This document shows positions 23,427 through 35,063 of a stretch of 64,000 bases of DNA, in pieces. Positions within the stretch are counted from its first letter, which is position 1. Every line of letters starts with the position of its first letter. The DNA is from Archivesica marissinica (Eukaryota > Mollusca > Bivalvia > Venerida > Vesicomyidae). The stretch lies in contig CM026387.1 of NCBI GenBank assembly GCA_014843695.1, positions 79,071,536-79,135,535 of the forward strand. Direction: 5' to 3'. The notes beneath the pieces were generated by a model. It made no database searches. It had not been told where the DNA came from and saw only the letters and a program-made list of their open reading frames with translations. The position numbers and the translations under genes were made by a program.

Positions 23427-23924
23427 GAGTACATAAGTAGGTAACGTCTATACGCTTTAGAAGCGAGAAATGTGGCCTTTTCATTGGACCATGTGACTTA
23501 GTCGTTGTCTAAATGTACATATACAAGGATATTTTTGTCACTACTTTATCAGCGTGGTCTACTCTCGGCAACGGACATACGTCAAGCACGCGTAATTAGA
23601 AGTAATAAACAGTGATGATTGTTTACAATATGAATACAATGATCTCAAGTGACACTTGTAACAATAGAGATGTAATGGGTTTTATTGATGATACTATATC
23701 CTGTGTTCGACCTGCAACCGAGGACGTGTGAGCTCCAACCCGCTCAGAATATTGATGCTCCTTGCGCTAGACCCTTAAATCAGCATTGGCATTTTTCTCG
23801 ACCTCATTGCGATAGACTATGAACCATATATGTCACAAAAAGCAATTCCTGCGATGTTGTTGCATACACAATGAGTTTCTGACACTAAGTGTTACTTGTT
23901 TTTGATTTTTGTTTTGTTTGGTGG

Positions 23925-24125
23925 GTTTAAAATCGTTGCGCCAACAGCTTAGGTCATATGAAGACATAGGATGCCCAACTGAGCAGTATTAAGACACAGA
24001 GACGGACACCGGGTAGAACCACCGACCTTCTGTAAGCCAGCTGGATAGCTTCGTCACTTCAAATAATTCGGCAAATACAGTGGGACTCGATCATACAGCG
24101 GGTAGGGGCCGGCAAGTGACTTGAA
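23925..24125 (-). mobile_element. Divergent SINE family F, second copy
   Basis: TAGGTCATATGAAGACATAG and CGTTGCGCCAACAGC match the start of 15232-15470, and AAGCCAGCTGG.TAGC.TC is shared further in. The far end is decayed. Confidence 0.4.
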
Positions 24126-24974
24126 TTTAATACAAACTAATATCCGGGAATGTAAATGTAGACCGGGGAGTTTATAGATAGACAACTCTGGTTGTTTTCG
24201 TATTTTCGTATATATGGATATAAAGAGCCTGTAAAATACAATATATACATAATATTATTATGTACAAATCATTCTACTTAATTTCACAATACAAAATAGT
24301 AAATACACAATTCCAATTCCAGCAGTTCAAATAAATATTTTACAATGTAAAATATCAAAGATAAAACATTACATTACCAGAGTCCGGCTATCAGCTGATA
24401 CATATATTATATATATGTATAAAGTTACTAGTATAGTATATATTAACGTAAACAGGATAGCTTTGCAACGTATCCGTTTGACTAGTAGAGATAGAGTGTG
24501 GGATAAGGGTCTTGAACAAGTTAGTTGGAAAGTGCACCTAATTAGTTGAGTTAGTTCACTCATTCACACATCTGACCTGATTGTCACTCACAATCACTCA
24601 CCCATAATACTTTATACACAATAGTAGTGAAGACTAGTATATATTATACAAAGACATAGTATGGGACCAGGCTATATAATTATGATATGATTCAGACCAG
24701 TGATTTTAATAAGGCCATATAAGGGAAACTATTGGGCGGTACGCTTGCAGCAGGGTTTGGAAACATTATAATGTACATGTACTAAATATCAATAATTAGT
24801 TCCCTTTAACATAAATATGACATGGGTTACATAAATATTATATAACTAATATTAAAAACAAGTTAATTGTGAACTGATTTATGGCTGTCACCATTGTTTT
24901 AAAAATCTGAAAGTCAAACAGAGTTAGGCCCACACATGTAGGTTCATTGTCATCGATGATTGGATATATTAAAG
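24126..24974. other. AT-rich unique DNA, nothing recognised
   Basis: No supported gene, RNA or repeat. Confidence 0.55.
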
Positions 24975-24977
24975 TTT

Positions 24978-25192
24978 AAACTTTATTTATTTTACAACGA
25001 TTGCTAAGCAAGTTCTAACAACTTATATTAATCACTCTCGTTGGTGCGGATGAAAGCTTAAATGTGGTCATTCGTGTTGGGAGGAAATCGGAGTACCCGG
25101 AGAGAACCCACCTGTCCGATCTGGCGACCACCGTACCATCTCATATACTTCCCGGTCCGAGGATCGAACCCGGGTTGCATTGGTGAGAAGCG
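24978..25192 (-). mobile_element. SINE family A, extreme 5' end lost
   Basis: Minus-strand tail CAACGATTGCTAAGCAAGTT, core CGGAGTACCCGGAGAGAACC, B box GATCGAACCCGGGTTGC. It stops before the A box. Confidence 0.9.
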
Positions 25193-25465
25193 ATATATAT
25201 AATATCACTCTCACATCACAGGCGGACGTGACAGTGCTTACGTAGTATACTTGGCGCCGATTGTTTTGTGTGTAGAAGATATATGTGCTTTAATAGAAGA
25301 AATAACTTTAAGTTTTAAAAAGAATTCTTCCCAATTTTTCTATCAAAGCACGTATATCCCATATAAAACTTTATTTTACAGCAACCATTATACTATCAAA
25401 GCACTGTTACATCTGCCTGTGTCTCGCATCGCATCACCCTGTGGCTATCACCTTGGACTGCGAGT

Positions 25466-25573
25466 CCTAGCCCGGGTACATGCGTCGATATAGTTTGCTT
25501 GGTCAGTCAAATAAATATATTTTAACACCGAGACTATTAATTGGGCCGTATTGAGTTTCTGAACATATCAACG
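25466..25573 (+). repeat. Dispersed repeat G, copy 2
   Basis: GCGTCGATATAGTTTGC and TATATTTTAACACCGAGACT match copy 1; GGGCCGTATTGAGTTTCTGA matches copy 3. The 3' third is missing. Confidence 0.8.
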
Positions 25574-25744
25574 CCTGGGGAAACTGGCGGGGTTTCCCGT
25601 GAAATTATTAATCCTATTAATAGGCATATTAGTGAGAGTCACTATAAGAATAATTGCTCGTTTAATTCTAGAATTTAGCCACTTTGCATGGTTATAGTAT
25701 GATGATCCATGCGGCACATCAAAAGTAAAAATAGGAACAAGTTT

Positions 25745-25765
25745 CAAATCAAATCAAATCAAATT
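25745..25765. repeat. (AAATC)n tract
   Basis: Four pentanucleotides followed by AAATTTATTAACTCAGTGC. It could be the 3' tail of an unrecognised retroposon. Confidence 0.6.
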
Positions 25766-26069
25766 TATTAACTCAGTGCATCATACATGATACAAACATG
25801 AGGTATATATATAGTAATACGGTTTTAAACGGTTTCAATTGGTATCTTTCTGTCATGTGTTTGTGAAGCTGTAGTCAATGTGGTCATAATTGAATGATTA
25901 CTTTTGTATAATTAATACCGATGCCTTGGAGTGAAAATTACTGTTCACTGCACCCATAAGGTAGGATGTCAATTTTCAGAAATCATTAAATAGTGTCGAT
26001 AGCATGCCGATCAACTCTACAATGTGTGACTGGGTCATCTGGGCTATAAACACCATCTAATGTGCACTG

Positions 26070-26262
26070 AGTGGCAAGTAACCAGTGATATATAAAGGGA
26101 GGTAATCCATACTCGACAAATGGGCAATATTCCTAAAGTTGCATAGTTATTACCATTATAGTGAGTGGCAAGCAACCAGTGATATGTAGAGGGAGGTAAT
26201 CCAATCTCGACAAATGGGCTATATTCCTAGTTCCCTAATGTTGCATAGTTATTACTGTCACA
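26070..26262. repeat. About 96-bp direct duplication
   Basis: GTGGCAAG(T/C)AACCAGTGATAT, GGGAGGTAATCCA and TTGCATAGTTATTAC occur in both copies, with a small insertion in the second. Confidence 0.85.
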
Positions 26263-26299
26263 GGTTGTGTTTTTATATGTATGTGTTTATATGACGGAT

Positions 26300-26457
26300 G
26301 CGGCGTTCCATAGTTAACGCAGTTTCAATAGCGCATGCGTCGTATATACGGATGACTTCATGTCTTGTCGTTGTCTGTTCACTCGAGTGTGAATCGGTGA
26401 CGATCGGCAATGTCCGTCTGTGGCGGAAATTGTCGACGTTTGTCGAATCAACCCCAG
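26300..26457 (+). promoter_or_regulatory. Candidate promoter and non-coding first exon of the P2X7-like gene
   Basis: This short stretch is richer in CpG than its surroundings. It holds GCGCATGCGT at 26331-26340, which matches the palindromic NRF-1 site typical of TATA-less animal promoters. It ends in a good splice donor: exon ...CCCAG, then GTGAGC starting at 26458. The next convincing coding exon on this strand begins at 27575, so I infer a 5' untranslated exon spliced to it. No cDNA evidence is available. The exon could belong to another transcript, and the transcription start is not located. Confidence 0.4.
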
Positions 26458-27574
26458 GTGAGCAGTTGTCACTGTATGTCCAATCGTTTTGTCTGTTGTA
26501 TGTATATGAATGAGAGATGTATGAAAGGTTTGAATGCATTGGCTCCTTGCTAATCTAATCCCTTTTCTGTTTATTCTGGACTGTTTCTCAGTGCAGATCT
26601 ATAGATGAACTCTTACGAGATAGTTGTCACTAATTTAAAGACTTTCCAATTTATATTGGAAAGATGCTTATTTAACGCTGTGGTAAGATATTTATATTGA
26701 ATTACTATAGATATAATATATATATGTTGTATTGTGTATATACGCGTGGAATTAATTATGTGCAATATTGTTTTGTTTTATCATGTTTTTACTGTAGATT
26801 TATGAGTGTATATATTGTATGTGTTAGGCCCTATCCCTATACGTACAGAAAATAAACAATCGAACCTACGCCAGGCGTTGTTGTGCAAGTGAGCCCTGTG
26901 ACATTACCATACTAGTTTTGGTTCAAATTGTACTGTTTGAGCTATATCAAGTATACTTGGGGCAATGTACATTGCATATTGTATATAACTAATGAAATTT
27001 AGTGGAAAATGTCCATTTAAAACTATTTAACATTGTTTCAGCGAGCGAACCTTTATCATGGCTGATACACCTCGGTCTCATAGGTGAACAAGTTTATCAT
27101 TTGTGTACAGCTAATGTAGCCGAATAACATAATCTATAATTTAAGATCAATATCTTGAATGAACAATGCTCGAGAAAATCCATTTTGAAAAGTGTCGGTT
27201 CTTGCGTTATATTATATTGTGAATTGTGATTAGTGGCTTGTATCAACAATGTAGCAGTACATTCAGTATAATTTGGCGTATGTAGGTATTTTCTAACGGT
27301 TAATATGCACGATCACTCTGAGCTGAGAATTAGTCGAAATGAGGCCCTGTCAATTTAAGTAAACGTATATTATTGATTGTAAAGAAAATTGATAGTTATG
27401 AGTATTCAAACTACATAATCCAGATCAGCCAAGGGACATAGATTACATGTTATGTAGGTGCCTCATCAGCCGTAGCGTAATCACTGAGACTGGTAATTTG
27501 TATACATGTATAATATTTTAATTATAATCTCTTGAACATACGAGTATTACACATATTCTGCCGATTTCTACAAG
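26458..27574. other. Probable first intron of the P2X7-like gene
   Basis: AT-rich, frame-poor DNA between a good donor (26458) and the coding exon. The acceptor side (TTTCTACAAG before 27575) is weak, so the exact junction is uncertain. Confidence 0.35.
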
Positions 27575-28861
27575 ATGCCATTGAGTAAAATAACAATGTA
27601 TGTAACTGATGAGCAGAGAAAAGAATTGCTGACTTTCTTGCAAAATAAGAACTGGGACGTAGAGATGGAAATAGAAGAAACCGCCATGCCCGTTGCAGAG
27701 GCTGCTTACGTACCTCCCCCTATGCCTCAGCATGCTGAATGTGTTGCTGAGTGTTCACTGTGCTTGTGTTCCCCTTGCATAATAAATGAACAGAACAAAC
27801 AACTTTGGTGGCCTGCTAATAATCGTCCACCGCATAATCTAAATTCACATGAGAGAAAGCTTCTATACAGGAGGTTTTGGGCAATGCTATATAATTGTGG
27901 CGCATGGAAAGATGTCAGATATATAGAGAGAAAAGTAGCGGCTAGAAGAGGAGACTGTACTTGGCATAAGAGGGAACTGATGCCTGAATGTGTGGTACAA
28001 CAATGCAGGAACTGGCTGCCTAACCCGCGCAACCAGCCTTATTTGGGCCATAAGTGGGAGTTGAATTGTTTATACCAGTTGTAAGTACTATAAAAATACA
28101 GAACTTCAATTTCAGCAATTTATAACCTCTGATATGTACGTGGGTGCTCATGTATTAGATGTATACCATGCAGGGCCTCGCATGTGGCAAATACGATGTG
28201 CGTCGACCGTCAGATTTGTACCGCTATTCCTCGTGTGTTTAGTGCGTCGACTGTCAGATTTGTACCGCTATTCCTCGTGTGTTTAAGGTCAAATATAGGT
28301 CAACGTGCAGGCCTTTAACCTCATACAGTTGTCACAGGTGAGCGATTCCATTGGACAGCATTGATATACCTCATCCCCCCTCCCTTATGTCATAATGTTA
28401 ATTGACGAAACTTCAACATTTTAGCTTACATCTTTAATATCAGAAACCATAATTCTCAGATAATGTGGCTAGTGGATATGTATACTAGCTGTGTTGCAAC
28501 TATAAGCATTCATTGGGCGACCAGTTAAACTAGCATTAAATAGAATACAAATAGTATAAAGTATTGTTTATTTTAATGTCACCCCTATTGTGGCGTCATT
28601 TCTGGCGAGGTTCGAACTTTCAACCTCCCGCTACATATGTGGACGCCTTAACGACTAGGCCACGGAGAATATGCACACGTTCCAGATACTGTGTTTGTAT
28701 AACCCTTTGAACTCTGGTGAGCACACTGAGGCCTTCAAAAATTCATGGTGCTCTTGTTTAAATTAACTAGCATCCTAGAAATTACTAACCTCAAATGTCA
28801 CTAATACATTCAGACTTTGATGATAATTTACTCTTGTTTCAGATTGAACGGTTGGTCATAG
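27575..28861 (+). CDS. P2X7-type C-terminal (intracellular) domain-like small protein, two coding exons
   Basis: Coding exon 27575-28080 (168 codons plus 2 nt), donor GTAAGT at 28081, acceptor TCTTGTTTCAG ending at 28842, then six codons and TAG at 28859-28861, giving about 174 residues. Unspliced, the frame stops two codons into the intron at 28082. The start ATG has A at -3, and an in-frame TGA lies upstream at 27533. The N-terminus is acidic. A cysteine cluster follows (H53, C56, C60, C63, C65, C68), resembling a metal-binding knuckle. Then come RKLLYRRFWAML (94-105), LMPECVVQQCRNWLP (135-149) and YLGHKW (156-161). This order resembles the ballast domain at the C-terminus of P2X7 receptors, which also occurs without the channel in invertebrate proteins. 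There is no signal peptide or transmembrane helix, so I expect an intracellular protein, not an ion channel. The function is unknown. The family call rests on motif resemblance only. Confidence 0.6.
28198..28285. repeat. 44-bp direct duplication inside the intron of the P2X7-like gene
   Basis: Two near-identical copies beginning GTGCGTCGA at 28198 and 28242 differ at one base. They lie within the 28081-28842 intron and look like a recent tandem duplication. Confidence 0.85.
28578..28675 (-). mobile_element. tRNA-like SINE head in the P2X7-like gene intron
   Basis: On the minus strand, CCGTGGCCTAGTCGTTAAGG looks like an A box region and AAAGTTCGAACCTCGCC a B box. The 3' body is short and unlike families A-D. 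Confidence 0.5.
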
Positions 28862-29026
28862 ACGGACAGGTTCTGACAGTGTCTTCGGTACTACATGGAC
28901 ATGTTGGGACGCAATGGAATATACATGGAAATGTTGGGACGCAATGGAACAAACTATTAACCAAATAATATTTCAATATTTGATATTATGGATCTTAATG
29001 AAATGAAATGCTGTATAATCATCTGG

Positions 29027-29032
29027 AATAAA
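29027..29032 (+). promoter_or_regulatory. Polyadenylation signal of the P2X7-like gene
   Basis: A canonical AATAAA lies about 165 bases after the predicted stop at 28861, followed by T-rich sequence. Its position fits a short 3' UTR for the last exon starting at 28843. Confidence 0.5.
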
Positions 29033-29049
29033 AGTGCATTAAATGACAA

Positions 29050-29656
29050 TTGTTCTCTTTCATTTCTTTGTTTCAAATAAAGTTATAGTTTGAGGGGGAG
29101 ATAAGTCACAGTCAGTAATCCTCGAATCACTGCATTGTGTCTGGATATGATTGGCATTATCGCATATATCCATACTACTTCGCTTCTTTCACAACATAAC
29201 GTGTCCAGTTGTTGCTATATTCTACATAGCCTGTAAATAAAATACAATATCAATAATACTGGTACTAAACAAAACTAGAGCCATTATACCCTGACTAACC
29301 AGACAATGATTAAAATTACCGTCAAACTACTGATCTGGTTTTGTACGAAGCAACTGTTGTATAAATGAGTTATGACACAATTCAGTATTGTAAGCTGGCC
29401 TAGTTTTACACAATGATCTCATTTTAACTCGGACGTTTATATGAAGCTATTAGCAGAATGCTACATCCACTATCTGTCTGCAACACCCACTATATCTCCG
29501 TGGATGAGTATCTAAGGTAGTCAGTCACCTGCTTCTCAACTCTATAGGTTCAATTTCCACTGGTGGTGTCCAATTATATCAGGTTGGTGGTTTTACAAGG
29601 TGCATAAAATACTGCTCAGAGGGCACCTGGATACATAAGCTGTTATGCTGTCGGTA
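29050..29656. other. Unique DNA with one possible decayed tRNA-like head
   Basis: A TCCGTGGATGAGTATCTAAG...GGTTCAATTTCC arrangement at about 29500-29570 faintly recalls a tRNA-derived head. Otherwise nothing is recognised. Confidence 0.35.
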
Positions 29657-30780
29657 CACACCCGGGGTATTCATCCACCAGCACCCGGGGTATTCATCCA
29701 CCAGCATCCGGGGTATTCATCCACCAGCACCCGGGGTATTCATCCACCAGCACCCGGGGTATTCATCCACCAGCATCCGGGGTATTCATCCACCAGCATC
29801 CGGGGTATTCATCCACAAGCACCCGGGGTATTCATCCACCAGCACCCGGGGTATTCATCCACCAGCACCCGGGGTATTCATCCACCAGCACCCGGGGTAT
29901 TCATCCACCAGCACCCGGTGTATTCATCCACCAGCACCCGGGGTATACATCCACCAGCACCCGGGGTATTCATCCACCAGCACCCGGTGTATTCATCCAC
30001 CAGCACCCGGGTATTCATCCACCAGCACCCGGGGTATTCATCCACCAGCACCCGGGGTATTCATCCACCAGCACCCGGGGTATTCATCCACCAGCACCCG
30101 GGTATTCATCCACCAGCACCCGGGTATTCATCCACCAGCACCCGGGGTATTCATCCAACAGCACCCGCGGTATTCATCCACCAGCACCCGGGGTATTCAT
30201 CCACCAGCACCCGGTGTATTCATCCACCAGCACCCGGGGTATTCATCCACCAGCACCCGGTGTATTCATCCACCAGCACCCGGGGTATTCATCCACCAGC
30301 ACCCGGGGTATTCATCCACCAGCACCCGGGGTATTCATCCACCAGCACCCGGGGTATTCATCCACCAGCACCCGAGATATTCATCTACCAGCATCCGGGG
30401 TATTCATCCACCAGCACCCGGGGTATTCATCCACCAGCACCCGGGGTATTCATCCACCAGCACCCGGTGTATTCATCCACCAGCACCCTGGGTATACATC
30501 CACCAGCACCCGGGGTATTCATCCACCAGCACCCAGTGTATTCATCCACCAGCACCCGGGGTATTCAACCACCAGCATCCGGGGTATTCATCCACCAGCA
30601 CCCGGGGTATTCATCCACCAGCACCCGGGATATTCATCCACCAGCACCCGGGGTATTCATCCACCAGCACTTGGGGTATTCATCCACCAGCACCCGGGGT
30701 ATTCATCCACCAGCACCCGGGGTATTCATCCACCAGCACCCGGGGTATTCATCCACCAGCACCCAGGGTATTCATCCTCC
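29657..30780. repeat. 23-bp minisatellite, about 49 copies
   Basis: CCCGGGGTATTCATCCACCA plus GCA, with GGTG, CATCC and 22-bp CCCGGGT variants. Because 23 is not divisible by three, the plus frames cycle through all registers; none holds a stop, so they stay open for hundreds of codons. Confidence 0.95.
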
Positions 30781-30899
30781 AATAAAGGTTGCTTGTGCGA
30801 CTTAAAACCCAAACATACAACTAAATGCTCTTATAACATGTGTGAACACTGTCGAAAGTAGGTAATGGGCATAATAATATATATCGCATACCTTTGCTT

Positions 30900-32110
30900 G
30901 TATTTAATGTAATACAGTCATGACATTAATTCGTATATGACCACACGTTGAATAATTACATAGTTAACCACTTCTAAGTGTGCTGAAATTGTGACCATGT
31001 GGTCATATTTGACCACATCCCCACTGTTTAAACATCTTCTTTTCAAAAACCAGATCTTTGATATTTGGTATGTAACATTACCTAATGAACCTTTCGGTTG
31101 CCTAAATTGTGATCATGTGGTCATTTTTCTCAGAAACCATGTCCAGAGTATTGCTAGTGTGCATGTGGCATCACCTAGTGATCCAGTATGCTGCCGACCC
31201 GGCTTATTTTTCTTGTCGTGAGTCTAGGGTTCTTGTTGTAGTAGTAATGTATGTAGTTGTTTGGGGAACTCGCTTGCTGTGATGTACCGGGGCGGGTCGG
31301 GCTATAATTAAAAGATCCAGTTCACAATTTAAATTTTGCGAAAAGTTTAATTCTTATTTATTTAACCTGGTTCAGATTCTGGATTAGCGTGATGCAGCCA
31401 GAATATCAGGGTATATATTGGCTATTGCTGGATTCGAACGCACACCTAACCGGATTGGGTAGCCAATGGGTGAGTTTTGAAACGCCCACCTATCCAGGTT
31501 GGGTAGCCAATGGGTGAATTTTTAATCTTCATGGACCAGGAGTGCCCATGACACATATATTATTATCCAAATATGCAACAGAACAAACAATTAATGTTTA
31601 TACTGCTTGACACTAATCTCCTGTCGTCATATTGCACAGACGAGTAATATAGATGTTGCATAATAACTATCTAGTATCTAGTAATCTAGTAATTATCTGT
31701 GTAAAGATATGAAGTATTTGATGTGCTTGATTGTAACGATTAAAATAATATTTCTAAATTATAAATGTATAAACTCTTCGAAATTTAGTAAGGTTGAAAA
31801 CGGTTACTTATTAGTTATGAAATTGAAGTCTCTATAAATAAATTGACTCCCTTATTATATATACAAAATGTACATCTAATAGGAATGAACAGGCTATCAA
31901 TTTGAGCTTGATAGCAATGCTACAATGGTAATTACGTGGGTATAATTGACCCCACGGCATTAGTTACATACACAAACTAAACATAGTCATGTAGTGCGAC
32001 TCTTTAAAAATATTTTTCTCAGAAACAACAATGCCTAGATCGTTGCTATCTGTAATTATGCATTACTAAGTGAACCGCTACTAAGTTTGCTATCCTGTGT
32101 CATGTTTGAC
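30900..32110. other. Unique and weakly repetitive AT-rich DNA
   Basis: TGTGA(C/T)CATGTGGTCAT(A/T)TTT at about 30992 and 31112, TTTTCTCAGAAAC at 31126 and 32019 and ATTACCTA-like words suggest a very old repeat of about 100 bp. A 45-bp duplication with GGGTAGCCAATGGGTGA lies at 31456 and 31500. No gene was recognised. Confidence 0.4.
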
Positions 32111-32183
32111 TCCACTGTATGGGTCACATATTCTACAATGACGTACACAGTAACACACATTTGATATCTGCATATTGTTGGGT

Positions 32184-32896
32184 TTAAAGCGACACTACAT
32201 CAGTGAAAACACAGATTTCTACAGAATGTATTTTCCTATTATATGGCAACTCCCCCCCCCCCCCAATATTTGCCTCAAATACTGAGTATTTCACCAATAA
32301 ACAAACGTCGTTTGTTGACATAACACAATAATGTAAACATCCATGCGTAATATTACTTGGCAACATTAAACTGAGACTCATTAATCTCCGCCAAAGCCTT
32401 CGTAAGTTTCCTTGAACTACGACCAGGACATACGTTAGGTTTTTACCGTTAATATTTGAATCAAGTCAGTAAGTAAGTGTACCATAAACTAAAGCTCATA
32501 TTTTATTTCGGAAATCCGATTATTAACGAAGTAAGTTCACGGAATATGCAAATGTCTCAGTTTAATATTGCCAAACAATACAACTAGTGTATCCTGAATA
32601 ACGCGATTTATGGTACAGATTTACCGTTATATCTCACATGTGTGCCTATATATTTGTAGACTGTTCTTAGTTAAATTATCTCTAAACGACATTATCTCGC
32701 ATTTAGTATTGACTCCGATGACAAAACAAACGTCAAGTCAGGAGCATTAATGACCATTATATGAAATCATACTTTCAATCCACAAAAATACTGTTTATTG
32801 ATTCAATGTTAGTGTTGGAATGTATTCGGAAGAATTTGTAGTAGCAATGCATTTATACGTGAAGAAATGTGTTTGCGTGTTGCGATGTAATGTGAT
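32184..32896 (-). mobile_element. TTAA-flanked element, copy carrying a nested MITE
   Basis: It begins at TTAA, then AGCGACACTACATC, and aligns in reverse orientation with 48754-49279 through GATTTACCGTTATATCTCAC and AGCAATGCATTTATACGTGA. The distal TTAA end is replaced by (GAT)n. It is interrupted by the 32353-32578 insertion, and a C run (about 32251) interrupts one arm. Confidence 0.85.
32353..32578. mobile_element. 226-bp MITE with 25-bp terminal inverted repeats and TA target duplication
   Basis: Left end TTACTTGGCAACATTAAACT, right end (inverted) TTGTTTGGCAATATTAAACT, both continuing GAGAC: 22 of 25 positions pair. TA flanks both sides (32351-32352 and 32579-32580). The related uninterrupted copy at 49090-49120 has a single TA at the same spot, so the empty site is visible. 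There is no coding capacity. TA duplication suggests mobilisation by a Tc1/mariner-type transposase. Confidence 0.85.
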
Positions 32897-32904
32897 GATG
32901 ATGA

Positions 32905-34880
32905 TGATTCCGTTTATTTACACTCGCCGCCGGTAAACCATATGGGCGAGCAAAAGTGCTTTCGCACCGTCGATTATTCGATGAGATGAAGTGTTGAGTC
33001 GTCGGTGTCTTGTAGAGTGGTGTAGATTGAAGTTTGTAGTTGTAGAGTCCCGTGAAGATTTCGGTCTAAGATGATTAGTTTTCTCGATAATTATTCCATG
33101 TTGGTTGTATCTATGTTGTTTAAGTCCAAGATGATTATGTTCTAGTAGGGTAGTCCAAGATAATTATGTTCTAGTGCAGACCGTGGCTCCGGTAGCCCAA
33201 GTCAATGTGGTTGAAAGTCTGTTCGCTGATTGGATGAAGAAATGAGGTCATCCAGTCGCTGTGAATGCGTTTCTCCATCGTTGACCCAGTTATGGAGTGA
33301 TACCAAACGACAGGGTGACATTCCCCGCGCCTGGCATCATCTCCCCGACAACAGGGTGACAAGTCCTGTGCCGGTTTCCTGGGTCGGCTCACAGCAGCAA
33401 AATGGTTCGGTTGTTCCGTCGTTGTCCACCCCGTTGACGCATCCGGGGTCGAGGTCGCATCCCTCCGTCCCCAACGGCCTTCATTGGTAGACAGATAAAA
33501 GAGTTCGAGGCGACGGGTGTGCCATCCACTCGAAACGATTGCCGTCCTCTCCTGTCCGGTCACTCGTCGCCTCTTCAGCGCATCAGTACTAGCTGTCGCT
33601 GATCTAGGTAAGTGTAAACACTCCGAAGAGTCGATGCGGGTCCTCGTCTGTATGCGTCAGGGGCGTGGATTGGTCACTTCGGAACGGTGACACAATCTCC
33701 CGCTGTGAGCCTATGATGACATCCCTAGGTGGTTCCTTCTTTTCTTGTCAGGGTGACAGGGCCTGGTCCCTTGTAGGGCCACCCTCCTCACTGTTGGTCA
33801 CCCCGCAGCAGCATTTATACAGATCTGGCAGTTAAACATCTGGTCGTCGGTTGTCACTCAGGGGAGCGTGGATACCACGACCGTTGTCGCTCCCTCAGGT
33901 CCGCTGTCTCGTCATCCATTGGAGAAGTATAAGGAGAGGAAAGATTGAAGAAGCCAGCAAGATAGTGTGGAATTAAGCACTATCTAGAAGAGGCGGCGGA
34001 TAAGAACCAAGAGCCAAGAACCTTATTGTTGCTGCATCGTCTTCGCCGTAGAATGTACATATACTGTCGCAAACTCTCCTTTTTCTTCTTGTATGTATAT
34101 GACTCAGTTGCTTCGGCTCTTACCAGGGTCTATCCTATTGTAGACTCGCTGGAGTTGTCTAGGGGGTTTCTTCTTCGATATATGTATTAATGATAACTCA
34201 ACACAGTCTTACATTTCTTCTATATAATATCTTGTCTAAATTGGCATCAGAGATCTTCATATATATAGAATCAGTGATTTATATATATATACATCGTATC
34301 ATTAAACGCTTATTTAACAATCCAATTGTGTGAGCCGACTATGCGCTACACAGTATAATTAACTCCAGTCTCTCTAATCCGTCATTACTCAATATCACTA
34401 TAATCTAATCAAGGTTTCTGATTTATTAACTTTTAATCACCTTCGATATGGTTCGCCGAAACTCTCTGTTTCTTCTATGGCTGAACGATTTTATTTAATT
34501 ATTCGACAAATCTTTATAAGTTATAATTCTTATAATGTCCATAATATCTAAGTATCATAGAAACAGTTTATCTGTTCTATATAATAGAATGAGATCACGC
34601 CACTCTCTCTCCTGGAGGTAGGCTATAGTGTTCTGATTTTAGTTAATAAAATCCATTTCTTATATACACGATTGAATCAGTGTCTATATGATATAACAAT
34701 TCCTAAAACATCTGTTATTCCTAAAACATCTGTTATGTTATCTAATATTACACCATCAAACCAGTTCGTCGCCTTTATATTACATAACTGGACACCTGCA
34801 ACCACGGCCTCGATAAACTGAGATTAGGCCTTAAAATCTTAAGTCATTTCCCGCGCGAAGCGAGACTGATAATTTTAGGC
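32905..34880. other. Unidentified 2-kb segment, possible LINE-related remnant on the minus strand
   Basis: It opens with CGTTTATTTACACTCGCCGC and CCATATGGGCGAGC, a variant of the inverted C/D SINE tail that also occurs near 42858. The block 33170-33960 is clearly GC-richer than its surroundings. Reading frames up to 130 codons (minus, 33171-33563) match no family I know. A TGGCATCAGAGA word at 34242 recalls an LTR primer-binding site, but no paired LTRs or pol are seen. Confidence 0.3.
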
Positions 34881-35063
34881 GCGAAAATAATAGCAGACGA
34901 TTATGCATAAAACAAATATATATATATTACATGGTAAACACTTGGCCATATATAGAAACAGTTTAATGTATTTATATAATACATTACTATTTATATATAA
35001 CAATAATAAACATTTCGTGCAAATAATTGTGGTTTTGCACAATACCCAGACATGTCTTTTACT

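Noticed and set aside
29645..30861. Proline/serine-rich protein frames of 386 and 215 codons
   Set aside because: A 23-bp repeat free of stops in all registers; the frames merely cycle through the same peptide and have no supporting exon signals.
33171..33563. 130-codon minus frame as a gene
   Set aside because: No recognisable domain, and the overlapping plus frame (33230-33490) is similarly open; high GC alone explains both.
34235..34260. LTR retrotransposon primer-binding site
   Set aside because: TGGCATCAGAGA alone is weak evidence; no paired LTRs, gag or pol frames were found around it.
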